In this document: piece by piece, positions 21,579 through 29,775 of the stretch
Layout of the letters: the number at the start of each line of letters is the position of its first letter
How positions within the stretch are numbered: the stretch's first letter is position 1
The notes under the pieces: generated by a model
Told to the model about the DNA's origin: nothing
Database searches by the model: none
Seen by the model: only the letters and a program-made list of their open reading frames with translations
Translations under genes and position numbers: made by a program
Assembly: GCF_014648135.1 (NCBI RefSeq)
Contig: NZ_BMQN01000001.1
Location: 124,001-188,000, forward strand
Reading direction: 5' to 3'
DNA: 64,000 nucleotides
Source: Deinococcus sedimenti
GTDB lineage: Bacteria > Deinococcota > Deinococci > Deinococcales > Deinococcaceae

Positions 21579-21752
21579 TCAACCGGGGCAGAAGATGTCG
21601 ATCAGGATGCCTTCCTCTTCCAGCCCGGGCTCGACGATGCCGATCTCGGGCATCAGGGGCACCTCCTGGGCAGGCGGAGCGTGCGGTTGGTCCGCCGGTG
21701 GTTCCGACGGGCGGTCCGGACGCGGCGCTGGCCGGTGGGGGCTTTGACTCAC
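21579..21752 (-). CDS. RiPP precursor peptide B (57 aa, or 24 aa from an internal start)
   Basis: First gene of the leftward unit. From the GTG at 21752 (AGGAGGTGAC upstream) it encodes 57 residues: a proline-rich N-terminus, then EIGIVEPGLEEEGILIDIFC and PG. An internal ATG at 21653 has its own excellent AGGAGGTG six bases upstream and would give a 24-residue peptide with the same C-terminus. The C-terminal EEGILIDIFC resembles EEGMTDINIYKC of precursor A, so the two look paralogous, but B has no Ser or Thr in this region and only one Cys. It may be a second substrate, a variant processed only by the radical SAM or flavin enzyme, or a partner peptide. Confidence 0.7.
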   Translation of the reverse strand: MSQSPHRPAPRPDRPSEPPADQPHAPPAQEVPLMPEIGIVEPGLEEEGILIDIFCPG

Positions 21753-21774
21753 GGTGTGTCACCTCCTGCTTCCT

Positions 21775-21858
21775 AGAGAACCGCAGGCCGGGTTGCGGCA
21801 GGGTTGCCTGAGCGCTCGCTCCCTGACAACCCCTCGGCAACCCCCCTGAAGGTCCAAT
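21775..21858. promoter_or_regulatory. Divergent RiPP promoters with SARP-type direct repeats
   Basis: For the rightward promoter, ACAACCC (21826-21832) and GCAACCC (21837-21843) are 11 bp apart, then nine bases to TCCAAT (21853-21858). For the leftward promoter, read on the minus strand, GCAACCC (21807-21801) and GCAACCC (21796-21790) are also 11 bp apart, then nine bases to TTCTCT (21780-21775). Neither promoter has a recognisable -35. Heptamer direct repeats with an 11-bp period just upstream of a poor -10 are the classic binding site of SARP activators, which matches the regulator at 24459-26945. Confidence 0.78.
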
Positions 21859-21878
21859 GAAGACCAAAGGAGGGACGC

Positions 21879-22838
21879 ATGACGGTCCAACTCAGTGTGC
21901 TCGATCCGGTCCCCTTGTCCTGCGGTCAGTCCCCACGTGACGCCCTCCGCGCCGCCATCCAGCTGGCTCAGACGGCTGAACGGTCCGGCTACCGGCGCGT
22001 GTGGTACGCCGAGCATCACCTGCCCCGCGCCGCCGTCTGCCCCGCCCCCGCCGTGCTGGTGGCCGCGGTGGCCGCCGCAACGGAACGGATCCGGGTCGGG
22101 TCCGGCGGTGTGGTCCTGCGGCACCACGCCCCCTGGCATGTCGCCGAGACGTTCAGCACGCTCGCGGCGCTGCACCCGGGCCGCATCGACCTGGGCGTCG
22201 CCGGCGGGACCGGCGCGGACGAGCAGACCACCCGCCGCCTGGGCGGAGACGGGACGCCGTACCCGGACCGTCTCGCGGCGCTGGATGAGGCGCTACGAGA
22301 CCTGAACGCCGACGTGCACGGCTGGGTGCTGGGCGCCAGCGCCCGCAGCGCCGAACTGGCCGCCACCCTCGGCTGGCACTACGGCAGCGGCAACGTCACG
22401 GGCGACCCGGGCGACGTGCAGGCGTACCGCGAGCAGCACACGGCCCGGCGGCACGCGGGCCCCACCGTCGCGCTGGCGGTCGCCGTGGTGTGCGCCGACA
22501 CGACCGAAGCGGCCCTGCACCTGGCCCGCAGTCACCGGGCGTACTTCAGCGCGCAGGGCACGGCGCCCGGCGGTCAACCCGTGCCCCCGCCAGCCGGTCT
22601 GCCGGTCACGCCCGGCCCGCTGGCCCTGTACCCCCGGCTGGTCGTCGGTGATCCCGTCACCGTCCGGTCCGCCCTGAACGCTCTGGCCCGCCGCTACGGC
22701 GCAGATGAACTGGCGCTCCTAACCATCACGCATGACCCGCAGGCCCGCCGCCACTCCTACGCGCTGATCGCCGAGGCGTTCGCGCAGGCTGCTCCACCCC
22801 CCATCCACCTGCCCCACCAGCCCGGAGGTTACCTATGA
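21879..22838 (+). CDS. Luciferase-like flavin monooxygenase (MsnO8-like LLM)
   Basis: 319 residues of the bacterial-luciferase/F420 reductase-like barrel family. Characteristic start LSVLDPVPLSCGQSP, then VWYAEHHLPRAAVCPAP, TERIRVGSGGVVLRHHAPWH, and ALHPGRIDLGVAGGTGADE, all landmarks of the MsnO8-like subgroup. Such enzymes use reduced flavin and O2. AAAGGAGG is six bases before the ATG. Its stop overlaps the radical SAM start (ATGA). Being divergent from the precursors but under matching repeats, it probably oxidises the peptide; a reductase partner is not encoded nearby. Confidence 0.85.
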   Translation: MTVQLSVLDPVPLSCGQSPRDALRAAIQLAQTAERSGYRRVWYAEHHLPRAAVCPAPAVLVAAVAAATERIRVGSGGVVLRHHAPWHVAETFSTLAALHPGRIDLGVAGGTGADEQTTRRLGGDGTPYPDRLAALDEALRDLNADVHGWVLGASARSAELAATLGWHYGSGNVTGDPGDVQAYREQHTARRHAGPTVALAVAVVCADTTEAALHLARSHRAYFSAQGTAPGGQPVPPPAGLPVTPGPLALYPRLVVGDPVTVRSALNALARRYGADELALLTITHDPQARRHSYALIAEAFAQAAPPPIHLPHQPGGYL

Positions 22839-24151
22839 CGGCCGACCTGAAACGCTCGCGGTACACCCTGCAGTCCCGGCAGGACGCCGGGGTGTACCTG
22901 CACAACACCTTCAGCGGCAAGGGCGGCTTCTACCCGCCCCGCGCCCTGGACCTGCTCAAGCGGGCCCAGCCGGACCCGACCGATCCGCTGACCGCGCAGC
23001 TGCGCCGCGACGGGCACCTGATCGCCGCCGACACCGACGAACTCCTGCGTGCCCGGCAGCAGCAGGTGACCGCCTTCTTCCGGGACGACGTGCTGCACCT
23101 GATCCTGTTCTCGACCGAGCAGTGCAACTTCCGCTGCACGTACTGCTACGAGAAGTTCCTGCACGGCCGCATGAAGCCCGAGGTGATCGAGGGCGTCAAA
23201 CGACTCGTGACCCGCCGCGCGCCCGGCCTGAAACTCCTGTCGATCTCCTGGTTCGGCGGTGAACCGCTGCACGCCCACGACATCGTCCAGGACCTCTCCA
23301 ATCACTTCACGGCCCTGAGTGAAGCGCACGGATTCAAGTACATGGCGCACGCCACCACCAACGGCTACTACCTGACGCCCGAACTCGCCCCGGACCTGAT
23401 CCGCACCGGACTGCGCGACTTCCAGATCACCCTGGACGGCCCGCAGGAAACCCACGATCAGACCCGCAAGCTGCAGGGGGGCGGCGGCACCTTCGACACC
23501 ATCTGGCGCAACCTGCTGTTCCTGCGCGCCTCCGACCTGGATTTCACCTGCACGCTGCGCATCAACTTCAGCCCCGACAACTACGCCCAGACACCCGAGT
23601 TCATCACTCAGCTGGGCGAAACCTTCGGGCACGACCCGCGCTTCCAGTTGCACACCCATCCGGTCGGCCGCTGGGGCGGCGAGCAGGACGAACACCTGAC
23701 CGTGTACGACCAGGATGACGGCTTCGACCTGGCCATCCCCCTGTACGAGCACGCCCGCACCTGCGGCCTGAGCATGCGCCACGCGAACCTCAACCCGTTC
23801 GGCAGCACCTGTTACGCCGCGCGCGGCAACTCGTTCGCCATCCGGACCAGCGGGCAGGTCGTGAAGTGCACCGTCGCGCTCGACGACGAACGCAACCACG
23901 TGGGTCACCTGAACGCCGACGGGTCCCTGCACCTTGATCAGGCCCGGCTGCTGCCCTGGGTGCAGGACAACGCCCTGACCGACACCACCTGCCAGTCCTG
24001 CGCGATCCGGCCCTCCTGCCACGGCGCGGCCTGCCCGCTCGAGAAGATGGATCACGGCCGTCAACCCTGCCCGGACATCAAACGCAACTTCAAGAAGTTC
24101 CTGCCGCTCATGCACGCCGACCACACCCTGGAACTCGAGGTGCTTCAATGA
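22835..24151 (+). CDS. Radical SAM/SPASM peptide-modifying enzyme
   Basis: 438 residues. CNFRCTYC supplies the CX3CX2C [4Fe-4S] site (Cys97, 101, 104), followed by WFGGEPL and ITLDGPQETHD. The C-terminal SPASM region provides further cysteines (STCYAARGN, VVKCTV, CQSCAIRPSCHGAAC, PCPDIK) for auxiliary clusters, as in enzymes that form thioether or C-C crosslinks on RiPPs. The ATG overlaps the LLM stop and its stop overlaps the secreted peptide start, both ATGA. The natural substrate is presumably one of the locally encoded peptides. No PqqD-like leader-binding domain is evident in the first 90 residues, although that region is distinct from the barrel. Confidence 0.9.
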   Translation: MTADLKRSRYTLQSRQDAGVYLHNTFSGKGGFYPPRALDLLKRAQPDPTDPLTAQLRRDGHLIAADTDELLRARQQQVTAFFRDDVLHLILFSTEQCNFRCTYCYEKFLHGRMKPEVIEGVKRLVTRRAPGLKLLSISWFGGEPLHAHDIVQDLSNHFTALSEAHGFKYMAHATTNGYYLTPELAPDLIRTGLRDFQITLDGPQETHDQTRKLQGGGGTFDTIWRNLLFLRASDLDFTCTLRINFSPDNYAQTPEFITQLGETFGHDPRFQLHTHPVGRWGGEQDEHLTVYDQDDGFDLAIPLYEHARTCGLSMRHANLNPFGSTCYAARGNSFAIRTSGQVVKCTVALDDERNHVGHLNADGSLHLDQARLLPWVQDNALTDTTCQSCAIRPSCHGAACPLEKMDHGRQPCPDIKRNFKKFLPLMHADHTLELEVLQ

Positions 24152-24309
24152 AATCACTGCTGCGCGCCCTGGCCCTGCTGCTCGCCGTTTCCTCCGTCGC
24201 GTTCGCCGAAAGTGGCGGGGCGGGTCAACCCGGCGGGGGCACCCACTGGGACTGTGCGGGGGTTCAGATCACGCCCCTCGAATGCCCCTTACCTGTGCAG
24301 ACTGGCTGA
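24148..24309 (+). CDS. Small secreted peptide coupled to the radical SAM gene
   Basis: 53 residues, not previously obvious because of its size. Residues 1-20 are a clear Sec signal peptide (KSLLRALALLLAVSSVAFA, cleaved after AFA). The mature 33 residues are Gly/Pro-rich, then WDCAGVQITPLECPLPVQTG with two cysteines ten apart. The ATG overlaps the radical SAM stop. It could be an immunity or partner peptide, a disulfide-bonded secreted factor, or a third substrate; the Sec signal argues against a LanB substrate. From 24310 to 24458 only a weak hairpin (GCTCAG/CTGAGC) is visible between the convergent genes. Confidence 0.72.
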   Translation: MKSLLRALALLLAVSSVAFAESGGAGQPGGGTHWDCAGVQITPLECPLPVQTG

Positions 24310-24458
24310 CCGCGAGGTTCAGCTCCGCGCAGCGGCCAGGGGCAGGCCCATCAGCTCCACGGTCGAAGCGGTCCGCGACGTCCTCCGCGGGCCGCTCCAC
24401 CAGTCATGGTGCTGCTCAGCTGTCTGAGCGGTGAGGGATCATCTGGTGAGCGGGCCCT

Positions 24459-26945
24459 TCACGCGTACGCCACCCGGAGCTGCCGCACGCGGGACGCCGC
24501 CCGGGCCCGGCGGGGATCGCTGGCGTCCAGGCGAGCCAGGGCGCACTCCCAGACCTCAAGATCATCGTCGAGTTTCACGGCGAGCTCGTTGAGCAGGGTG
24601 GGGTCCCGGTGACTCAGGACGGCCTGCCGCAGCGATTCGTGCAGCAGCTCACGGTACTCGGCAATGCCGGGCGCGTCCGAATCGGGCAGCAGCGGCCCGG
24701 CGTAGCGGCGCAGCGCCTCGGCCACACGCCCGGCCTGAAGCAGCGCCATGACGTCCAGGTAATCGGCCTGCACCGGGACGAGCAGCCGGTACGGTTGCGA
24801 CGCGACCGGCACCATCTGACGCAGGCGGGAAATCCCGGCCTTCAGGGACGAGCGCGCCACCCCCTCGTCCCGGTACAGCAGGCTGGCAAAGCGGTCCCCG
24901 CCCAGGCCCTCGGGACTGAGGCTGAGCAGGACCAGCATCTCCAGGTGCCGGGGCTGCAACCGCAGGTGCTGGTCGGCCCAGACCACTTCGGAGCGGCCCA
25001 GCAGGTTCAGGTTCAGGGTCTGGGCGGGAACGAGCAGCGCCCAGACCTTCTCGAACAGACCCGCCGGGCCGCCCAGCAGCAGCCGACCCGACGGCCCGAG
25101 TTCGGCCGTCAGGGGCGCGACGCGCTGCATCACGCCGCTGGCCTGCTCCACCTGCCCCAGCTGAAGGTGCGCGAACGCCAGGTGCGCGGCTGCCCGGACC
25201 AGCGTGTCCGCCTTGAGGGGCTGCTCGAAGGCGTCCATGGCGTCCTGCAGCAGCGGCACGGCCTGAACCGGGTCGCGGTACGCGCGTGCCATGCCCAGCG
25301 CCAGGGTGGACCAGCGGGTGTAGGAACGCGCCTCATGCTGGGTCAGCACGAACGCTTCCTCCGCGACGCTCAGGGCGCGCTCGGGCTGATCGAGTTCAGT
25401 CAGGACGCGCACCAGCTGGGCGCTGTGCCAGCCCTGATGATTACGCGGCTGGTGCTGCCGGGCGGCCTCGCAGGCCCGCAGCGCGCGCAGGGGGTTGCCG
25501 CTGACCAGCGCGTGGTCGGCCAGGGTCGTCTGGAACAGCGAGTACACCTGCGGCGCCCCGCTGGCCAGCTGCGTCTCGGCCTCGCTCAACACGCCGGTCA
25601 GCTGCTCCAGGCGTCCGCTGAGCAGGCTGGTGTACGCCCACTCGTTCAGGACCGCGAGTCGCCGCTGCCAGTCACCCATGCGGCTGTGGTCGTACTGCCG
25701 CAGGGCGTACACGGTCCAGTGCAGCGCGTTGACGTACTGACCGGTCTGCGTGTATGTCGCCGCGAGGGCCTGCACGTTACGCACGACATCGGTGGGGGTG
25801 CCCTCGGTCTCCGCGCACTCCACGGCGGCCCGCAGGATGGGCAGCGCGTCGGTGGGGTTCTGCTCCGCGGTGGACAGGCCGTGGTAGTAGAGGGTCAGGG
25901 GCGTGTGGGCGGCCGCGGCGGCCCGCTGCGTTTCCCGGTGACGGTCCGCGAGGCGCAGGGTGGTCCCGGCGTGCAACGCGCGGAGTTCGGGCGCCTCGTG
26001 CCGTGACAGGTGAGCCGTGACGCGCGGGAGCACGCTGCGCGCGTGACCGGTCCGCAGCGCGGCGGAGTACAGCCAGCGCAGGATCTCGGGGTCGTCGTTG
26101 ATGCTACTGGGCAGCGCACTCAGGAGTGCATGCAGGTGATGATGCAGCCCGCGTTCATGAAAGTGCGGGCCGGCCACCGTCAGCAGTTCGGGCACCCGGT
26201 GGGGGTGCAGGCGCGCGGCCAGCGGCAGCGCCTCCGTCCACCGCTGCCGCTGGATCAGGGCGTCCAGCAGACGGTCCGGTTCCACCTGGGGAGCCTCGCC
26301 ACTCAGGAAGCGCAGGCCCTCCGGGGCGGGTTCCAGCGGGGGTGGCAGCTTCAGGGCCTGGGCCAGTTGCAGCAGCAGGGGGCGCATCTGCCCGCCCGTG
26401 TCACGCAGCAGGCGCTGCCGCGCTTCCGGACCACCCGGGAAGTCGGGCATCCAGTGGTCCAGTTCGGCCGGCTGCACCGCCAGATCTGTCGACGTCAGGG
26501 CCGTGACGGTGCGGTAGAGGGTGGCGGGTGGCAGGGGAGAGGTCGCGTGCAGGATGGTCACGGTCTGCTGGTCGTGCAGGGTCAGCAGCGCGCGGGCCAG
26601 CTGGGGAGCGTGCTGCGCGCCACTGAGCGCGAACACCCACGGGCCCAGGCGGTCAAGGCAGCCGCGCAGCACCTCGATGCCGTAGGTCCAGGGCATGCCG
26701 TACCCGAACAGCTGGACGTTCGCGGTGCGGTGGACGGCCTCGGCGAGCTTGTTGCCGAGCAGGTGGGGGTGGTCCTCGTCGCCTTCGGCCGCCTCGAGCC
26801 ACAGCAGGGGCCGGGCTGGAGTGTCGGCCGCCTTGATGAAATAGGGAGCTCCGGCGTCGCCGTCGTCCCACAGGCAAAGAGGGTGTGTCAACGCCAGGCT
26901 GCGGGCCTGCATCCACGTCATGAAGTGAGAACGCTGGAGAATCAT
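24459..26945 (-). CDS. Large TPR/winged-helix transcriptional activator (SARP/MalT-like)
   Basis: 828 residues. The N-terminal ~240 residues are an unfamiliar, possibly degenerate NTPase-like region without a P-loop. Residues about 250-640 are helical TPR-type repeats. Near 660-740 lies a winged helix of the SARP/OmpR kind (LLGRSEVVWADQHLRLQPRH, RSSLKAGISRLRQM), followed by a short BTAD-like helical end. It converges on the RiPP module, and the divergent RiPP promoter has SARP-style 11-bp heptamer repeats, so it is the probable pathway activator. ATG 26945 was chosen because TAGAAT stands just upstream; a TTG reading would start inside that box. Confidence 0.8.
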   Translation of the reverse strand: MILQRSHFMTWMQARSLALTHPLCLWDDGDAGAPYFIKAADTPARPLLWLEAAEGDEDHPHLLGNKLAEAVHRTANVQLFGYGMPWTYGIEVLRGCLDRLGPWVFALSGAQHAPQLARALLTLHDQQTVTILHATSPLPPATLYRTVTALTSTDLAVQPAELDHWMPDFPGGPEARQRLLRDTGGQMRPLLLQLAQALKLPPPLEPAPEGLRFLSGEAPQVEPDRLLDALIQRQRWTEALPLAARLHPHRVPELLTVAGPHFHERGLHHHLHALLSALPSSINDDPEILRWLYSAALRTGHARSVLPRVTAHLSRHEAPELRALHAGTTLRLADRHRETQRAAAAAHTPLTLYYHGLSTAEQNPTDALPILRAAVECAETEGTPTDVVRNVQALAATYTQTGQYVNALHWTVYALRQYDHSRMGDWQRRLAVLNEWAYTSLLSGRLEQLTGVLSEAETQLASGAPQVYSLFQTTLADHALVSGNPLRALRACEAARQHQPRNHQGWHSAQLVRVLTELDQPERALSVAEEAFVLTQHEARSYTRWSTLALGMARAYRDPVQAVPLLQDAMDAFEQPLKADTLVRAAAHLAFAHLQLGQVEQASGVMQRVAPLTAELGPSGRLLLGGPAGLFEKVWALLVPAQTLNLNLLGRSEVVWADQHLRLQPRHLEMLVLLSLSPEGLGGDRFASLLYRDEGVARSSLKAGISRLRQMVPVASQPYRLLVPVQADYLDVMALLQAGRVAEALRRYAGPLLPDSDAPGIAEYRELLHESLRQAVLSHRDPTLLNELAVKLDDDLEVWECALARLDASDPRRARAASRVRQLRVAYA

Positions 26946-27119
26946 GTGGGTGTGCGCCGATTCTACCCTCAACCGGACGTGTGCCTGACCGGTCGTCTGC
27001 CTGATGCCGGGCGGTCAGTCGCGGGTGAATTCTCCGTCATGACCCTTCATCTGGCGTTCAGCTGGGCGGTGCTCCGGGTAGGCAGCCTCTAGAATCAGGA
27101 CAAGTGCGCTGCCTTCCTG

Positions 27120-27190
27120 CAGCGGGGTGCGGTCCCTATAGGCCGCTGGGGTGGAGTCAGGTCAAGTCGGCCTGACTCCATGCCGTTTTG
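27120..27190 (+). promoter_or_regulatory. Structured 5' leader of the antiporter gene (two hairpins, T-run)
   Basis: CAGCGG (27120-27125) pairs with CCGCTG (27143-27148). GGAGTCAGG (27153-27161) pairs perfectly with CCTGACTCC (27171-27179), followed by TGCCGTTTTG, which resembles an intrinsic terminator 37 bases before the antiporter ATG. A -10 like TAGAAT is at 27090-27095. Attenuation or a ligand-responsive leader is possible; I do not recognise a riboswitch class. Confidence 0.5.
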
Positions 27191-27226
27191 TTTCGACTTC
27201 TTGCAGTTCAACTGGAGGTGAGGGTG

Positions 27227-28462
27227 ATGGTCAAGGGTATTCGTCTGGGCGTGCTGGTGGCCCTGTGGTCGGGCAGTGCGATGGCCGCGAGTTCGGCCGG
27301 AACGGCGGAGTTGCTGTTCGCGCTGTTCTGGGTGGTGCTGGCCGCCATGGTGTTCGGGGCGGTCGCCTCAAAGCTGGGGGTTCCGGCGGTGGTGGGGCAG
27401 GTGCTGGCCGGGATCTTGATCGGGCCGAGCGTGCTGAGTCTGGTCCGCCCGGACGAGTTCCTGCTGAGTCTGGCGGAGCTGGGCGCGGTGTTCCTGCTGT
27501 TCATGGTGGGCCTCGAGACCCGCTTCCGGGACCTGCTGTCCGTGGGGAAGGAGGCGCTGCTGGTGGCGGTGCTGGGCATCGTGTTCCCGCTGGCGCTGGG
27601 CTTCGGGTTCGGCCTGTGGCAGGACCAGGGGAACGTGAGTGCGCTGTTCGTGGGGACCGCACTCGTGGCGACGTCGGTGGGCATCACGGCGAAGGTCCTG
27701 CAGGAGATGGGCGTGCTGGACGCCCGCTTCGCGCAGGTGATCCTGGGTGCGGCCGTCATCGACGACATCCTGGGCCTGACGCTGCTGGCTGTCGTCAGCG
27801 GCCTGGGCGCCGGGGAGAGCATGAGTGCCGGACAGGTCGCGTTGATCCTGGGTCTCAGCGTGGGCTTCGTGGCGCTGGTTCTCGCGGTCGGCATTCCGCT
27901 TGTCCGCCGCTTCCAGCCCCGCCTGCAGAACCTGAGCCTGGCGCGCATGTTCAACGTGGCGATCGTCGTGGGCCTGGGCGTGGCCGCGCTGAGCACCGTG
28001 GCGGGCCTCGCGCCGATCATCGGGGCGTTCCTGGCGGGCATGGTCCTCGCGGAGGTGAAGGACGAGGTGGAATTCGAGTCGAAGGTGCACGCCCTGGAAT
28101 CATTCCTCGCCCCGATCTTCTTCGTGGTCGTCGGGTTGCAGCTGGACCTGGGCGTCCTGGGTGACCCGGTCGTGATCGTCGCGGGCCTGATCCTGACGGT
28201 GCTGGCCGTGATCGGCAAGGTCGTGGGCGGCCTGCTGGGCGCGCGCAGCATGGGCAGGCGGCAGTCGCTGCTGGTCGGCGTGGGCATGGTCCCGCGCGGC
28301 GAGGTCGGGTTGATCGTCGCCAGCCTGGGCCTCGCGGCGGGCGTGATCGGCAAGCAGGTGTACGCCGAGGTGCTCCTGATGGTTCTCCTGACGACCGTGC
28401 TGGCCCCGCTGGCCCTGCGCGTCCTGGCGCGCCGCCCGGAGCCGGACGCCCCCGTCACCTGA
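27227..28462 (+). CDS. Cation:proton antiporter, CPA2 family (KefB/NapA-like)
   Basis: 411 residues, about 12-13 membrane helices. Na+ or K+/H+ exchange in the inner membrane. Seen: VPAVVGQVLAGILIGPS (helix 2-3 motif), FMVGLETRFRDL, the ion-binding ALVATSVGIT with AVIDDILGL carrying the double Asp of electrogenic antiporters, and PRGEVGLIVASLGL. No C-terminal TrkA-N domain. GGAGGTGAG lies five bases before ATG 27227, so an upstream in-frame start at 27188 is rejected. The leader ahead of the gene is structured. Confidence 0.9.
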   Translation: MVKGIRLGVLVALWSGSAMAASSAGTAELLFALFWVVLAAMVFGAVASKLGVPAVVGQVLAGILIGPSVLSLVRPDEFLLSLAELGAVFLLFMVGLETRFRDLLSVGKEALLVAVLGIVFPLALGFGFGLWQDQGNVSALFVGTALVATSVGITAKVLQEMGVLDARFAQVILGAAVIDDILGLTLLAVVSGLGAGESMSAGQVALILGLSVGFVALVLAVGIPLVRRFQPRLQNLSLARMFNVAIVVGLGVAALSTVAGLAPIIGAFLAGMVLAEVKDEVEFESKVHALESFLAPIFFVVVGLQLDLGVLGDPVVIVAGLILTVLAVIGKVVGGLLGARSMGRRQSLLVGVGMVPRGEVGLIVASLGLAAGVIGKQVYAEVLLMVLLTTVLAPLALRVLARRPEPDAPVT

Positions 28463-28477
28463 ACCCGGTGAGCTGAG

Positions 28478-28516
28478 GGAGGGGACGAGCTGCGTGAGCC
28501 GTCCCCTCCTGCCTTT
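28478..28516 (+). terminator. Rho-independent terminator after the antiporter
   Basis: GGAGGGGACG (28478-28487) and CGTCCCCTCC (28500-28509) form a 10-bp stem, followed by TGCCTTTT. It is 16 bases past the antiporter stop. Confidence 0.88.
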
Positions 28517-28542
28517 TCCCGCCCGTGCGGTACCCTGAAGGG

Positions 28543-29751
28543 ATGCCGGACGTTCCCGCCCCTCCCACCCGTTCCCGCCTGAGACTGCGGGTGTCCCCCG
28601 CTGCCGAGGCGCACGTCCGCGCCGGGCACCCCTGGGTGTACGAGTCCAGCCTCCGCGCCCAGAACCGCGACGGCGACGCGGGCGAGCTGGCCGTCATCTA
28701 CGACCGCCGCGACCGCTTCCTGGCGATCGGCCTGTTCGACCCGGACAGCCCACTGCGGGTGCGGGTGCTGCACCAGGGCACCCCGGCCACGCTGGACGAC
28801 GCGTGGTGGGCCGCGCGGCTGGACGAGGCGCTGCTGCGCCGCGCGCCGCTGTTCGGACCGGACACCGACGGGTACCGCGTCGTGAACGGCGAATCCGACG
28901 GCTTCCCCGGACTGGTCGTGGACCGCTACGCGAGCACGCTGGTCGTCAAGCTGTACACCGCCGCGTGGTTCCCGCACCTGAAGCTCATGCTGGTCCTCCT
29001 CGCCGAGCGCTTCCCGGACTTCGCGCTGGTGCTACGCCTGAGCCGCAACATCCAGACCCGCGCCCGCCAGGAGGGCCTGTTCGACGGGCAGCTCCTCGCG
29101 GGGAACGTCGGCAGCGGCACCGTCGTCTTCCACGAGACCGGGCTGGCCTTCGAGGCGGAAGTGCTGCGCGGCCAGAAGACCGGGTTCTTCCTCGACCAGC
29201 GTGACAACCGCCGCCGCGTCGAGAAGTACGCGCGGGGCCGCCGGGTCCTGAACGCCTTCTCGTTCAGCGGCGGTTTCAGCCTGTACGCCGCGCGGGGCGG
29301 GGCGGCGCACGTCGTCAGCCTCGACATCAGCGCCCACGCGCTGGACAGCGCCGAACGCAACTACGCCCTGAACCCGAAACTCACCGCCCCGCACGAGACC
29401 GTCCAGGCCGACGTGTTCGAATGGCTCGCCGACACCGACCGCGACTTCGACCTCGTGATCCTCGACCCGCCCTCCCTGGCCCGCCGCGAGACCGAACGGG
29501 CAGGCGCGATCCGCGCGTACGGGAAACTGGCCGCCGACGGCATCCGCCGCCTCGCCCAGGGCGGCATCCTCCTGAGCGCCTCATGCTCCGCGCACGTCAC
29601 CGCCGAGGAATTCTGGGACGCCGTCCGCGACGCCGCCACCCGCTCGGGCCGCAAGTGGCGCGAACTGCACACCAGCCAGCACGCCCCCGACCACCACGCG
29701 ACCTTCGCGGAAGCGCAGTACCTCAAGGCCATCTTCATCCAGTTCGACTGA
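28543..29751 (+). CDS. Class I rRNA methyltransferase, RlmI-like
   Basis: 402 residues. N-terminal PUA domain (about 10-85, [11 protein letters not shown] and FLAIGLFDP), a middle EEHEE region, and a C-terminal SAM-binding domain with [29 protein letters not shown] and the catalytic [12 protein letters not shown] motif. This is the RlmI/YccW architecture that methylates a 23S rRNA cytosine (C5). The ATG follows TACCCT by six bases, a leaderless start. It is followed 24 bases later by dinB but that gene has its own TAGCAT box. Confidence 0.88.
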   Translation: MPDVPAPPTRSRLRLRVSPAAEAHVRAGHPWVYESSLRAQNRDGDAGELAVIYDRRDRFLAIGLFDPDSPLRVRVLHQGTPATLDDAWWAARLDEALLRRAPLFGPDTDGYRVVNGESDGFPGLVVDRYASTLVVKLYTAAWFPHLKLMLVLLAERFPDFALVLRLSRNIQTRARQEGLFDGQLLAGNVGSGTVVFHETGLAFEAEVLRGQKTGFFLDQRDNRRRVEKYARGRRVLNAFSFSGGFSLYAARGGAAHVVSLDISAHALDSAERNYALNPKLTAPHETVQADVFEWLADTDRDFDLVILDPPSLARRETERAGAIRAYGKLAADGIRRLAQGGILLSASCSAHVTAEEFWDAVRDAATRSGRKWRELHTSQHAPDHHATFAEAQYLKAIFIQFD

Positions 29752-29775
29752 CCCCGCGCGCTCTAGCATGGGCGG

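Noticed and set aside
24212..24427. 71-codon plus-strand frame after the radical SAM gene
   Set aside because: Out of frame with the signal-peptide gene and overlapping it; no ribosome-binding site.
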